Shown here: one piece after another, positions 12,881 through 24,318 of the stretch
Layout of the letters: the number at the start of each line of letters is the position of its first letter
Position numbering within the stretch: position 1 is the first letter of the stretch
Origin: Anthostomella pinea
Lineage: Eukaryota > Ascomycota > Sordariomycetes > Xylariales > Xylariaceae
Length of the DNA: 64,000 bases
Assembly (NCBI GenBank): GCA_963556695.1
Contig: CAUWAG010000003.1
Coordinates: 5,022,001 to 5,086,000, forward strand
Direction of reading: 5' to 3'
Translations under genes and position numbers: made by a program
The notes under the pieces: generated by a model
Seen by the model: only the letters and a program-made list of their open reading frames with translations
The model's database searches: none
Told to the model about the DNA's origin: nothing

Positions 12881-13571
12881 ACCATTAAACTCCGTTTACA
12901 ATAAGTGCCACTACCTTACTTTTTTCTTCTTACGTATATCTTACTTTTGAAGCTTAGCTGCAGCCACTTGCTATCGGCTATAACTAAACCTTATTTTTAT
13001 TATATCTTATAACTTCTATTTTATTTATTATTATACATTGGTAAAATACTTTAACTTTATTTAATTAATAATTATATAATCGTATAATATTACCCGTATT
13101 TCTTTTAATATATTTTAAATCAATTACTTTGCTTTTAAAACCTTTATTTCTAAGATAAATATGCTTAAAATCGTATTAAATAGATTAAAAACTAAGTAAA
13201 AAACGTTGAGAGTAATAAAAATGTAACCGTATTTTCTTTACTATCGTTATATATAAAGAAATACCTTTTAATTCTTTTAATATAAGTATTAAGAAGCGAT
13301 TTTTTAATCGATTATATAATAGTTAATAACGGATTTTCTTTTTCTAAAATGCCGTATAAATATAAGTGCAAATATTTATTTATTTGTAAACTTGAAGTTT
13401 GTAGTAAAGATCTTAAAATACTTTAGAATTAATAAGATTTAAAGATTTAAACTAGCTTAAATTGTAAGATTTAATAATAAGGCAACGTAGTTAATTAACA
13501 TAGCTTTAATAACGTATTTATACGTCTAAGATCGTATAATTTATAATACCTTATTGCTAATAATAAATATA

Positions 13572-15343
13572 ACGTAGCTGACAAGCGAGTTGGCATTGGA
13601 AGTGAGTTGGCACTTGTTATGAACTCTCTAACTGTCATACCAAATAACTTTATCACAACGCATTCAATTCAATTCAATCAATCGGATTCCTTTTTCTCAG
13701 AGGTTTCTATCTCTATTGTATAAGTTTGCGCATTATGGCCAGTGTTGCCACAAACGCCACACTGTCGCTCACGTGCTGCCCCCCTCCTTGGACGGCGACT
13801 ACCTTCACCTATTTCTTATCTTGCCAGTTCAGTATTATTCTTTATAACCTAAAGATCTATTATATTTTTAATAGAAAATATTCTTCTTTTTATTGCGTAT
13901 TTGTTTTTTATTTTCTGGTATTTATTTAATAAGTGATTGGCCTCCTTTAGCTCCCAAACCCAGGAATCAATCAAAGCGACCTTATGTATAAGACTGTATA
14001 TAGCCTTTAGAAACAAGCTCAATATATTAATTATTAATATAAGTGAGCTTTCTAGATGGTTCCTGACTCGGTTTTGGATATAAACCGATTAGTTTACTGC
14101 TTTATTAATGATAATAGGCATCTTTAAAGTCTAAGTAGTGGGTGGCAGATTAAGATCTGGCGACGGTGTTTGTACGACAGTGACAGCATCCAGCTTCAAA
14201 ATAACACTTTCTGGGTCAAAAGGAATAAGGCTAGTAGCATTAAAACCTGCTTAAATGTTTTCTAGTGTCATGGCAGTGTTATGTGCTTCACAAAACGGTG
14301 TAAGAAAGTCCTCTTTTAAACGTGGGTTATATAACGCTGGATGTGATCCTTAATTAAGCGGCCATAAGCTCGTTTGAGCGGGCTAAAACAACTAACATCT
14401 AAAAGCTAAAATCTATGTAATGAGTAGGCAGGCATATAAAGAGGAATAATACCATTAATCTGATAATAATTCTTAAAGACCTAGGAATGATGGTTTTTAT
14501 AGCCATCTAGGATAAAGAAGCGTTTACCAGCGGTCATACTCGGTCTGATATACTTGCCAAAATGCTGAATCCATTTCAAAACGATCTTATTTGTAGTCCA
14601 CCCATTGTTAGTCATGGCCATCTTCTAATTGCGTGATAATGTCGTGTCGCAATACCATGACGTGAGGTGGGTTTTGCCCTATAGAATGATGAACAGTGGG
14701 ACCACCCAACCATCAACATTGATAGCAGAGATTATTGTAGACCATTCTCTATTGCCTTGCTGAGCTTGTCTAGGCCTGCCACGTCTTTTAGTGCTTATGA
14801 CGACCATGCCAGACCCGATAATGCCCATCATAAACCCAGTCTTGTCAAAGTTGTAAATGTCCGTGTCTTAGATAGCATGTTTTACAATTACTGCTGCAAC
14901 TTGGCAAAACTATGCGTAATACACGTCTGGATCTTTGTTTAAGATCCCCTGGTAATACATCCTCTGATAAAAATGCTTCCGGAGGTCTGGTGTACGTTTA
15001 ATGAAGTTTCACATCCAGTTCTTTTCAACACGTCCAGTCCTACGTGCCGCCAACAATTGATTTGCCATATCTTCAATATAACTGTGCCAGGGTGGAAATG
15101 CTCGCGCATCCAGGTCGAGAATAAAGGAAAGAATAGCATTCTCTTTAGGAACAGTAGTTTTCAAAGTATTGGGCATGCTGTCGCGTCATGATGGTCAGCC
15201 GGCGATTTCAGCCTTTAAGGTATTATATAGGACATAGAAAGTCTTAGAAAGCTTGCCAATGGTAATATAAGGGTCGCGTCGTTTAGTTTGGACAGCAAGC
15301 TGTAAGTCTGATTCGCTATAACACAATGCTATTATTGTTAATT
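13572..15343 (-). pseudogene. Decayed pogo/Fot1 transposon copy, RIP-mutated, 5' end lost
   Basis: This is a colinear reverse-complement relative of the element at 21272-23131. It starts after a TA at 13570-13571 with the same terminal sequence ACGTAGCTGACAAGCGAGTT. Recognisable blocks follow, such as the zinc-knuckle end near 13730-13780 and the segment near 14730-14890 matching the transposase middle. It ends near 15343, at the point equivalent to just upstream of the transposase start codon, where the second terminal repeat is missing. It is heavily shifted to AT and has many stops. It still carries TGG at two positions where the better-preserved copy has TAG. Confidence 0.8.
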
Positions 15344-15635
15344 GATCAATTAGGAGCCTTAATAAAAAGGTTAGGTGGCTGGTGAAAAGTTGCCGTTTGC
15401 TTATAATTGCCGCTCGCTTATCATCTACGTTAAATTGAAATTATAAACTAATTTATCGATAAAAAATTACGCCCATTTATAAGCTATTCTTAAAATAATT
15501 GATCGAAAGTTATACCTGGAATAAATGCGGTATAATTAGCCCTTTTATACGAATTTTTAAAAGGTTTATTATTACGAAAAGTTATAACCGGGCGATTAAT
15601 AAAGATGTCATTTAATTAAAGGGCTTCTATTAAAG

Positions 15636-16153
15636 TGTTAAGAATCAACGAACAGTGCGGCCTGATAGCAGACCTAGAAAGGACGATTGGAAACAGATTG
15701 ACCAGAGAGTGGGGTGCTGATCAGTGGAGAGATTGGAGCAACGGAGCAACGGTACACAGATTACGCGACCAGCAGAGCCTGGGTCACGTGACTAAGAATT
15801 TGGATCACTGGATCACGATGGTGATCCAGTGAGCAGGATCACCTTGAATCACCGGTGATCCAGAGTGAGCCACCTAATCAGTGAGGGAGAGATTGGATAT
15901 ATAAGGACAGACATTTCCCAACCAGATAGATAGACAGTCTCTACCTCAGTGATCAATCTAAGCGTCTTAGCCAACCCTAAGGTGGGAAAAATCTCCTGAC
16001 GACTCGACTACACAGTGAACCCAGTTCAGACCAAGCCTCAGCATCTGAGTGTCTTCTAGTTGACAGAAGCCTCTATCGTCCTTTGTGTTGACTTACCTCA
16101 GAACATAAACCCTATAGAACCCTTTAGCCTTATAGGTTAGACAGCTCGTCACA
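15636..16153. repeat. LTR-like GC-normal island with internal TATA box
   Basis: About 518 bp of normal composition sits between AT-rich flanks. It begins TGTTAAGAATC and ends CTCGTCACA. It has a TATATAAG at 15898-15905 followed by sequence resembling an LTR transcription start region, and a cluster of GTGATCCA repeats near 15820-15865. Ends are judged by TG...CA and composition; no target duplication is obvious. Confidence 0.4.
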
Positions 16154-16647
16154 TAAAGGCCTAGCTTCATTATTAAAGTAAAATTAGGTTACATAAATAA
16201 AAATTAAAACATACATTAATTTCTTTTAAATGATAATTTAAAAAGTATGAAACTAAATAAGTAAATAAGTAAATACATACTAACAAGTTTTAACTTAAAG
16301 GTATACGATCAAATATATATTTGAAAAAATAAAGTAAGGTAACGGACCGATTACACGATAAATTAAATTATTTTATAACCTGCTAGTATTACAAAACCGT
16401 CAAAGAACGCTTTAAAAGTGAATATATATAAATTAAAGTCATTTAATTAGTAGCAAAAATCGTAATAGTTTTACATAAATTAATTATAAAAACATTTAGG
16501 TAACCCGATATTAAAATAAACGTTAAAGAACCCCAAAAGAAAAATCATAAACTTAAAATAAAATAAAATATTCAGTAAAAAAAGTTATTACGTTAAGATT
16601 ATACTACATAAATTATTAATATTAAGTTTTTTTTTTAAAAAGGTTAA

Positions 16648-17153
16648 TGTGATGGTTGCTACGTCGCTACCATTGGTGATAGTCTTGGGATCACGTGACA
16701 GCACGTGACCTCTTGGACGACTAGTTGTCCCAGACCCACTAGGGCTCTGAATTATAGGGCAGACACACTTATCTAGTTGCCCACTAGATTTGGCTATGCC
16801 GCTCGATCTTCTTTTTTCTCTTCAATCAGAGACAGTTATACGTATGTGCTTTTGTGGTAGAGGAGCCGGAGCAGAGATCTATTACAAGTCTTGGTTGGGA
16901 TGATCTGTATTCTGGTTGGTGCTTGGTTACGTTCGGATGGGAAGGGATCTCATCTGAGAAGTATCTAAATACCTAAATTACAGTGGGTTGGTACCTGTTA
17001 CCTAGAGCAGCCATCCCATGTAACCTTATCATAGAACGCCCTAGATGACAGGAGATTCGATAAGGTACTGGTGGCTGGATCAAGTGGCTGGGACCCACAC
17101 GTACATAGTAAACAAGGGCTTTTATGTTCTATTCACATATACGGAACGTCACA
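16648..17153. repeat. Solo-LTR-like island, family with TGTGAYGG ends
   Basis: 506 bp from TGTGATGG to CGTCACA, GC-normal inside AT-rich DNA. Parts match the island at 17248-17514: the opening TGTGATGGTT, paired CACGTGAC words, the TAGTTGCCCAC/TAGCTGCCCAC segment and the CAGTTATACGT/TTGTTATACGT segment. No coding remnant is seen inside. Confidence 0.5.
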
Positions 17154-17247
17154 GTTGAGATTTAAATAAAATTTAATTTTTTGCGAGAAACTTTTAAAAC
17201 TTTACCGTAAGATTAAAAAAATATTACGGCTAATATTTCAACGAAGT

Positions 17248-17514
17248 TGTGATGGTTCCACCATCCATAAGGTCCAGTGATGGTCCCAATAGTCCCTGGG
17301 TCACGTGACTGAGTACGGCACTAAGCACGTGACTGATAGGAGGACAGGTTGATCCATGCCCTGGTGGGTCTGGTAAGGGACAACTGCCCACATCTAGCTG
17401 CCCACCAATTTGGGTGCATCTCCACATCTTTCTTTTCCTTCAACCAGAGTTTGTTATACGTTAATAGCCAATAAGGGTCCTTGTATCCTTCCAATACATT
17501 TATGGAATCGTGAC
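17248..17514. repeat. Solo-LTR-like island related to 16648-17153
   Basis: Begins TGTGATGG and ends near GGAATCGTGAC, the same ending style as the 196-bp repeats at 25294-25489 and 25988-26183 (ATCGTGACA). It shares blocks in the same order with the preceding island but is shorter, so the two are diverged members or one carries a deletion. Confidence 0.5.
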
Positions 17515-19120
17515 GGAAGTAAGATTTTTAATACAATCAAAATAATAGTTTAAAGCAGTAAGAACGACGTGTCGAAAAAACACGCTAATAACGATAAATT
17601 TATATAAATTTCTGAATTAAAGATTAAAAGACGTTAAAATGTAAGTGTATTTAAAAGAAATTATAACAAAAAATTTTCACTTATTGTATAGTATAATTAG
17701 TTATATATTGAAAATTTAAAAGCCACGAATTAACTGATTAATCACAATTGCTAAAAACGTCCTTTTTCCGCTTAAAAAACGTAATTTTTTTTATAAAAGG
17801 CTTAAAGTTTAAGCTTTAAGTCAATTCTTTTTAAACCGAGAAGGTTATAAAAATTTTAATACTTATTAATTAGTTTAATAAATTAAGCGCGTTATTTGAT
17901 CATATACATAAATAAATAAATACTATTAAGTCAGGATTTAAAACTTATTACCTTATTAAATTTAACAAGTAGTAAATTTTTTTCAGTATTTTTATATAAA
18001 TATAAATATTAGTAGGCACTTTTATCTTAGTTTTAAGCTGTTTTGTAACATTTTATAAGAAATCTTTTATTATTACGAGATTAAAAATTTTATATTTAAA
18101 AGAAAATCCCGTATTAACTTTGTTTAAAAAATATAAATATTTCTAAGCAGTTCAGAAAAAAAAAGGTAAAAAGTCGTACGAGTAAGGGTAGAAATAGCTT
18201 TGCTCTTTTTTTTATAGCGTGATAAATTATATTAAAGAAAGGTTAAAAAGAAAGGCACCAACAAAGTTAAAATGGTTTAAGCGTCGTTATGATAAAAACA
18301 TTAATGAAGTAACATTATTATAAGTTAGCGATTTATTAAAAAAAGCGCTAATAACAAAGTCGTTAATAAAGTTTCAAGCGACCTTTTTACGTATACGTAT
18401 AAAAGCGATAACAAGGTTAATAATAATAGTTATACTATTTTAAACGCGTATTACAAAGGCGAAATTAGCAGTAATAATATTATTTTTAATAACAGAAACG
18501 GCTATAAAATCACTTATCATAAATAATATTTTTTATTATAATAAAAGATTATATTTAAATACGAAATATAATGAAGTTGTCGGCGTATAGTATAAAAATA
18601 CCGGAAAAGTAACGGCTAAGGCTATATATACTTAATGATAGCCATAGAAGCTAGCTATGAAAGTAATAAATAAACATTTTAAATACTTTAAATAAAATAA
18701 TAAAATTAACAGAAAAAACCCTTCAAATTAATCATTTTAATAGTAAATTAATCTTGAAGATAATATAAATATAACCATATAAAAATATATTGTTTTATAT
18801 TAAATATTATAATATCAATAAAATAATCATATATAATCTCGAAATAATAATAATAAATGCCTTATAATTACAACAATAAATGATTTATATAATAATGAAA
18901 TGGCCTTATAATTATAATAAAATAAAGCGTTAAATTATTGTATCGGTCGTATCGGTCGCATTTTACCTTAATGTCTTAATGAATAGAAGGCGCTTATTTT
19001 TAATAAAAATGAATAAAAAGCTTTTTATCAATTCGGCTTAATTAACTATATATGATATTAATTATATAATTAACATATTGTAATAATAAACTGATACCAT
19101 TATTATAAATATATAAGTAT

Positions 19121-19351
19121 TGTGGAAATCCAGGGGTCAGAATGGGATGGATGATGGTCTGTGTCTTGTCTATGGATCCATGGGGGAGATTCCCACCTAA
19201 ATACAGGTGTGACAGCCCTTTGATGCCCTGCTGCCTGACAGCGAACAACAAACCTGCCACTGGTCACCATAATAGACCTTTCACCCCCTTTTGGCCCCTT
19301 TCATCCCTTTCACCTGGCGGACAGCTGCAGCCCGTACCTGACAGCACCACA
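19121..19351. repeat. Solo-LTR-like island, TGTGG...CCACA ends
   Basis: 231 bp of GC-normal sequence between AT-rich flanks, with 5-base inverted ends TGTGG and CCACA. The interior has pyrimidine-rich runs such as CCCCTTTTGGCCCCTTTC. No target duplication is visible at the ends chosen. Confidence 0.4.
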
Positions 19352-19712
19352 ATGCTCACGAGTATTAATTAGTTAAAAGAAGGATACGACGAACGCATTG
19401 TTATTATGATAAGATAAGCGCTATAAATATAATAAGTGGGATAAATAGCGGTAGCAAGTGGCTGCAGTTAAGCTTGAAAAGTAAGATATACGTAAGGAAA
19501 AAAGGTAAGGTATACGTAGTGGGACTCTTTATAATATGGTACACATAATCATACACAGCCCAGCTGCAGTAGCGCCACCAGCTACAGCTATATAGCACTA
19601 CACCTGGACCACTAGTCCCCGATCCCCTACTCTTGGGCCCTAGATTCCACCACATCCTCTTATATGTATTCGCCCTATGTGTCTTATCGCGAAGGTCTAA
19701 GCGCTGCAAAAC

Positions 19713-20839
19713 CTAACCCAGGTGGTTGGCGTCGATTTCTTGGAGCTGCTCTCGTGCTTGCTTCGAAGTCAGCCGTCTGTCCGGGGTGGCGAACACACCA
19801 GCAAACCATTTTGCTAAGCCATTTTCTACCGGTTTGCCCCCTTCCTTTAATTTCTCTTTGGTGATTCCCACGAATTCCTCCTCGTTGCGGTTGTAGGCAT
19901 CCCTCGCCCAATCACAGAAATAATCCCCAGTAATGAGCTCCCAAGTGACGCACCCAAATGACCAAACATCACCCAACTTGGGATCGATCGCTACGATAGG
20001 ACGTTTTTCCCTATACGCTTTGATCAATGCCAGTTCCTCTGTCAGAGGACGGGTTTTGTTAGCGAAGACTATAACAGCGCGGCGCACCAATTTACAAGGG
20101 CAGTGGTTTTCTTACCTGGAGCCGCGTACTCTTCTGCCGGACTCGGTAAGACAGGTGTTTTTGTTTTCGATTCATCGGACGCTTGTCCAAAGTCTATGAA
20201 CATGATCGGACCGAAAGTCTCACCGTCGTCCTTTTTCAAAAACGCCGTGTTAGCGGTGAAGATATCCCGATGTGAAATGCCTGCGTCGTGTATCTGCTCC
20301 AAGGTCGTCCACGCTCCCACCAGATTGGAGTGCTTGTCGCCTGGCTTTTCGTCTTGCGCATACTTGGATGTTAGCCCTTCGAGTTTACCACCTTCTGCCA
20401 GGGTCATGATGAACATAAAGGCGTCCTTCAACGTGCCGTCTGTGTCGGGCGCCTTTACGTGCTGACTTGCGTAGACCTCGGGGACCCCGCCTGAAATTTT
20501 CACATGCAGCTTTTGCAGGACATTAACTTCTTTCACGCAAGTTGGGATGGCATCACCCCGGCAATCCTTCATTGCGACATCGATACTGTCGAGGCCGAGC
20601 TTCTTCGCCTTGCCTTTGTACACAATACCAGCCTCTCCTTCCCCGATTTTCTCTAGACCACTTATCGTGTAGTCACCAATTTCGCGATCAGGAGCCTCAC
20701 CACGGAGGCTCAAGGGCACGATAGGTTTAGATGCCGACACATCTATTCGGGGCAAGATGGTTGATGGGGAGAGGATCGGATAAGAGAAAGCTGGTATAGC
20801 GGCGATTGAGAGCAGGGCGAGCTTCATCGAGGAGGCCAT
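19713..20839 (-). CDS. Protein-kinase-fold protein with N-terminal signal peptide
   Basis: Exon 1 is 20839-20116 and exon 2 20038-19713 on the minus strand; 349 aa. The 77-nt intron (20039-20115) has GTAAG, a CTAAC branch site and CAG. The phase-1 junction recreates the kinase APE motif at 240-242. Residues 1-20 (MKLALLSIAAIPAFSY from Met5) look like a cleavable signal peptide. Kinase motifs are complete: glycine loop IGEGEAGIVYKG 65-76, VAMK Lys91, helix-C Glu near 104, HRDIFTAN 190-197, IDFG Asp216, DVWSFG. No later transmembrane segment is evident. A TATA box lies upstream. The gene sits between AT-rich blocks and 432 bp from a pogo element, yet its frame is undamaged. An active kinase entering the secretory pathway would be unusual; a mispredicted signal is the main alternative. 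Substrate unknown. Confidence 0.75.
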
Positions 20840-21064
20840 AATCGCAGCAGCCTGGTTCAGGTACTAGTTCTTATTATAACGAGTGGCGGGAAACTGGCGT
20901 TGTTGAATGGGAGAAAGGTTACGAAGATGGGAACGGGTAGCGATTGGTCTCGGGTCTCCTCCAGAAGCCACTTGCTTTTGAGGAATTGGTTACGAATTGA
21001 TGGGAATGAGTACTGCCAGGTAGGAAACGAAGACCGCATCTCAAAGGGCTGTGTATCAGGCAGA

Positions 21065-21073
21065 CTTTATATA
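21065..21073 (-). promoter_or_regulatory. TATA box of the kinase-like gene
   Basis: On the minus strand the sequence reads TATATAAAG, 226 bases before the ATG at 20839, which supports this being a transcribed gene and not a relic. The pogo element begins about 200 bp further upstream. Confidence 0.45.
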
Positions 21074-21271
21074 CAAGATTGATGCTATGGGACAATATGC
21101 CCAGAGATCTGACTTCTTTAGGATTCATCCTAGGTGGCGAGCTCCGTGGGTGTTGACTAGGGGGGAGTGTCCTTACGGAACAAACTAGAGGGATAGTCTT
21201 CGTGAGAAGTCAGCTGTTCGGTGAGCCTTTGGATAGCGATGATAATGGTAACCTATTTTCTATCATAGGTA

Positions 21272-23131
21272 ACGTAGCTGACAAGCGAGTTGACATTACA
21301 AGCGAGTTGGCACTCGTCATGAACTTTCCAACCAATACGATTCAAACCATCATATCTCCACCAACAACAATGGCACCGCGTTATAACGAATCAGACTTGC
21401 AGCTAGCTGTTCAAGCTAAACGACGTGACCCTCATATTCCTATATTTCAGCTTGCGAAACTCTTCAACGTCCCTCGTTCCACTTTGAGCAATAGAGTCAA
21501 AGGAATGCCATCACGACGCGACAGCATGCCCAATACTTTGAAACTTATGGTTTCCGAAGAGAATGCCATTTGTTCCTTCATTCTCGACCTGGATGCGCGA
21601 GCATTTCCGCCCTGGTACAGTTATATTAAAGATATGGCAAATCAATTGTTGGCGGCGCGTGGGGCTAGACGCGTTGGAAAGAACTAGACGCGGAACTTCA
21701 TCAAACGTACACCAGGCCTCCGGACGCGTTTTCATCGGAAGATAGACTACCAGAGGGTCTTGAACGAGGATCCAGACGCGTATCGCGCGTGGTTTTGCCA
21801 AGTTGCAGCGGCAGTTGCGAAACATGGTATCCAAGACGCGGATATTTATAATTTCGACGAGACTGGGTTTATGATGGGCATTATTGGGTCCGGCATGGTC
21901 GTTACAAGCGCCGAAAGACGTGGCAGGCCTAGACAAGCTCAGCAAGGCAACAGGGAATGGTCTACAGCAATCTCTGCTGTTAATGCTGATGGTTGGGTGG
22001 TCCCGCCGTTCATCATTCTACAGGGTAAAACCCACCTCGCGTCATAGTATCGCAACACGATATTACCACGCGATTGGAAGGTGGCCGTGTCCGACAACGG
22101 GTGGACCACAAATGAGATTGGTTTGGAATGGATTCAGCATTTCGACAAGTATACCAGACCGCGTATGACTGCCAGTAAACGCCTCCTCATCCTAGATGGT
22201 CACGAAAGCCACCATTCCCAGGTCTTTGAGGATTATTGTCAGAACAACGGCATTATCACCCTTTGTATGCCTGCCCACTCGTCACACAGGCTCCAGCCTC
22301 TAGATGTCGGCTGTTTTAGCCCGCTCAAACGAGCTTACGGTCGCATGATTGAGGATCTCATCCGGCGTCATATAACCCACGTTTCGAAGGAGGACTTCCT
22401 TGCAGCGTTTTGTGAAGCACATAACGCTGCTATGACGCCAGGAAACATTCGAGCAGGTTTCAGTGCCACTGGGCTTGTTCCTTTTGACCCAGAAAGTGTC
22501 ATTTCAAAGCTGGATGCTGTCGCTGTCATACGAACACCGTCGCCAGACCCCAATCTGCCACCCACTACTTGGACTTCGAAGACGCCTACCACCATTAACG
22601 AAGCGGTAAACCAATCGGTTTATATCCGAAACCGAGTCAGAAACCACTAGGGAAGCTCACCTACATCAATAGTTAATGCATTGAGCTCGTTTTAGAAGGC
22701 TACATACGGTCTTATGCATAAGGTCGCTTTGGTTGATTCCCGGGTCCGCGAACTAGAAGAGGCCAATCACCTACTAAGTAAACGCCGGAGAACAAAAAAC
22801 AAACGTCTAGTGAAAGGAGGAGTACTTTCCGTTGAAGATGCAGTAGATCTTTAGGCTGCAAAGGATGGTACTGAGCTGGCAAAACAGGAAATGGGTGAAG
22901 ATAGTCGTCGTCCGAGGCGGGCGGCAGCGCGTGGGCGACGGTGTGGCGTTTGCGGCAATACTGGCCATAATGCGCAAACTTGTACAATAGAGATAGAAAC
23001 CTCTGAGGAAGAGGAATCCGATTGATTGAATTGAACTGAATGCGTTGTGGTGAAGTTATTTGACATGGCAGTTGGAGAGTTCATGACGAGTGCCAACTCG
23101 CTTGTAATGTCAACTCGCTTGTCAGCTACGT
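21272..23131 (+). mobile_element. pogo/Fot1-type DNA transposon, nearly full length
   Basis: 1,860 bp flanked by TA at 21270-21271 and 23132-23133, the target duplication of the Tc1/mariner-pogo superfamily. The terminal inverted repeats match perfectly over 54 bp from ACGTAGCTGACAAGCGAGTT and continue for a few bases with one mismatch. Each repeat contains the 12-mer ACAAGCGAGTTG twice, 17 bp apart (21281-21292 and 21298-21309 on the left), which could be paired transposase binding sites. Size, ends and transposase type fit fungal Fot1 elements. The reading frame is broken by TAG codons, so the copy is non-autonomous. Confidence 0.92.
21370..23025 (+). pseudogene. pogo/Fot1 transposase with five in-frame TAG codons
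   Basis: One frame of 552 codons from ATG 21370 to TGA 23023-23025 is interrupted by TAG at 21685, 22045, 22648, 22693 and 22852; there are no frameshifts. It shows an N-terminal helix-turn-helix (QLAKLFNVPRSTLSNRV), a CENP-B/pogo-like second DNA-binding region, the DDE catalytic domain (YNFDETGF, then ILDGHESHHS and the HSSHRLQPLDVGCF segment), and a C-terminal CCHC zinc knuckle CGVCGNTGHNAQTC. Length matches Fot1 transposases (about 540 aa). At 21685 and 22045 the decayed copy at 13572-15343 still reads TGG, so those stops arose by TGG to TAG, equal to CpA to TpA on the opposite strand. The last two stops could lie beyond the essential core. Confidence 0.88.
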
Positions 23132-23153
23132 TATCATACATAAATATACAGAT

Positions 23154-23265
23154 TTGTGCCCCTTCGAGAGACGACCATAACACTTCTAGGTTCCTTACTT
23201 TCAGAAGCTTGAGGCTTGTAATTATAGTTCCTACTGGAGGGACGCCGTCTCTCGAATGGGCACAA
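23154..23265. mobile_element. MITE-like 112-bp element with about 22-bp inverted ends
   Basis: The left end TTGTGCCCCTTCGAGAGACG and the reverse complement of the right end match over 22 bases with two mismatches. One-ended relatives occur at 9269-9310 and 29539-29580. It starts 20 bp after the pogo element's TA. No target duplication is visible, so the exact limits are uncertain. Confidence 0.5.
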
Positions 23266-24170
23266 GCCTCTATTTTCAGAACCCATGACGACGTACCTAA
23301 ATCTGTGCTGCCCATAAGTGGGACACGGATCTACAAATGATATATTTAGATGGATACCGAGTTCGGGTGGGCCGGTATTTATTAATAGTCACCTTGTGTC
23401 TTCCTATTACTGAGTAGAGGATCCTTGAGAAGGTGGGAGACCTTGTTCGCTGGCGCCGGGAAGGAACTAAATCCTCGACTTACCGTAGTTTGAGCTCCTA
23501 CGCAGTTGTTTTATATGGGAAATGACGTACGGTCATTTGTTAACACTTCTCTTCATGTTCTGTGTTAGGACCCAACGCCGAGCCCGGTATGAACCACCAG
23601 GCACCATCAACTCGGGGGCTGACATTCTGGGCATGTGGCAAAGTGTCACTATAGCAACACTTCTTTCTTCACGGCACCATCTGTCGATAATGGCTGGATA
23701 ATCGTTGGATTCCTCGCCACAGCAAGTTCAGGCACCGCTTTCTCCGACTCTGCTTCGCCCTTACTCACAAGTAGCCGGTCAAACCCGAAAGGGGATCGAT
23801 GGCACATGGGTGCATCGCCATCAATTAGTCAAATGATGAATTGAGAAGCAAGTGCGCCGAACCATAGCAGTGAAGACACATTGCGTCAACCCGCGCTAAG
23901 CCACGATCGGTAGATCATATCAGCTATGCGAATTTGCGGGTCTGCTTTTAGGTGTATAACTTGTCGCATGTAGGAGCTTGCAATATAAGTACGTCTTAGC
24001 AGGCACATCATTATATGTAGACTTGAACAAGCATCAGGCTCAGCTTGAAAACTGAGTGAAATGTCCCACGAGCGACTCTTCCACGCAAGGGATAGTGTCA
24101 CGATCTCCTCAATGTCGAGGCCAGCATATTAGCGTGCTGGATATTTAAAAGTGGTTGCCTGAATATCGCT
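23266..24170. other. Gene-free spacer within the repeat island
   Basis: GC-balanced sequence with no supported gene; small frames at 23635-23844 (+) and 23886-24101 (-) show no family features. Confidence 0.4.
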
Positions 24171-24318
24171 TATTTTTGGATACCTGGGATGCTTCCCCAT
24201 ATCGATTACGTGTATATCAATGCGGGAGGGCCTACAGGTGTCCAAGACGGTAATGGTTAGCGGTTCCACGTGCGGCAGAAAAAACCGGGTCGCTAAGTAT
24301 CCCAGATATCCAAAAATA
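24171..24318. mobile_element. MITE-like 148-bp element with 20-bp inverted ends
   Basis: TATTTTTGGATACCTGGGAT at 24171-24190 is repeated inverted at 24299-24318 with one mismatch. The interior has no coding content. No target duplication is evident beside the arms. Confidence 0.45.

Larger units (their letters stand above)
12881..19530. repeat. AT-rich, RIP-like transposon graveyard, block 1
   Basis: Dominated by TA, TTAA and ATAA words, with stops in all frames; C and G appear mostly in a few islands. The block contains a decayed inverted pogo/Fot1 copy (13572-15343) and four GC-normal islands with TGT...ACA-type ends (15636-16153, 16648-17153, 17248-17514, 19121-19351). The remaining AT-rich stretches read like mutated retroelement interiors. 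C-to-T change at CpA on both strands, which defines fungal RIP, would produce this composition. No intact gene is visible. Confidence 0.8.

Noticed and set aside
21511..21945. Minus-strand frame within the pogo element, also seen at 14757-14942 on the plus strand of the decayed copy
   Set aside because: Both are antisense shadows of the transposase frame; the similarity between them only reflects the shared element.
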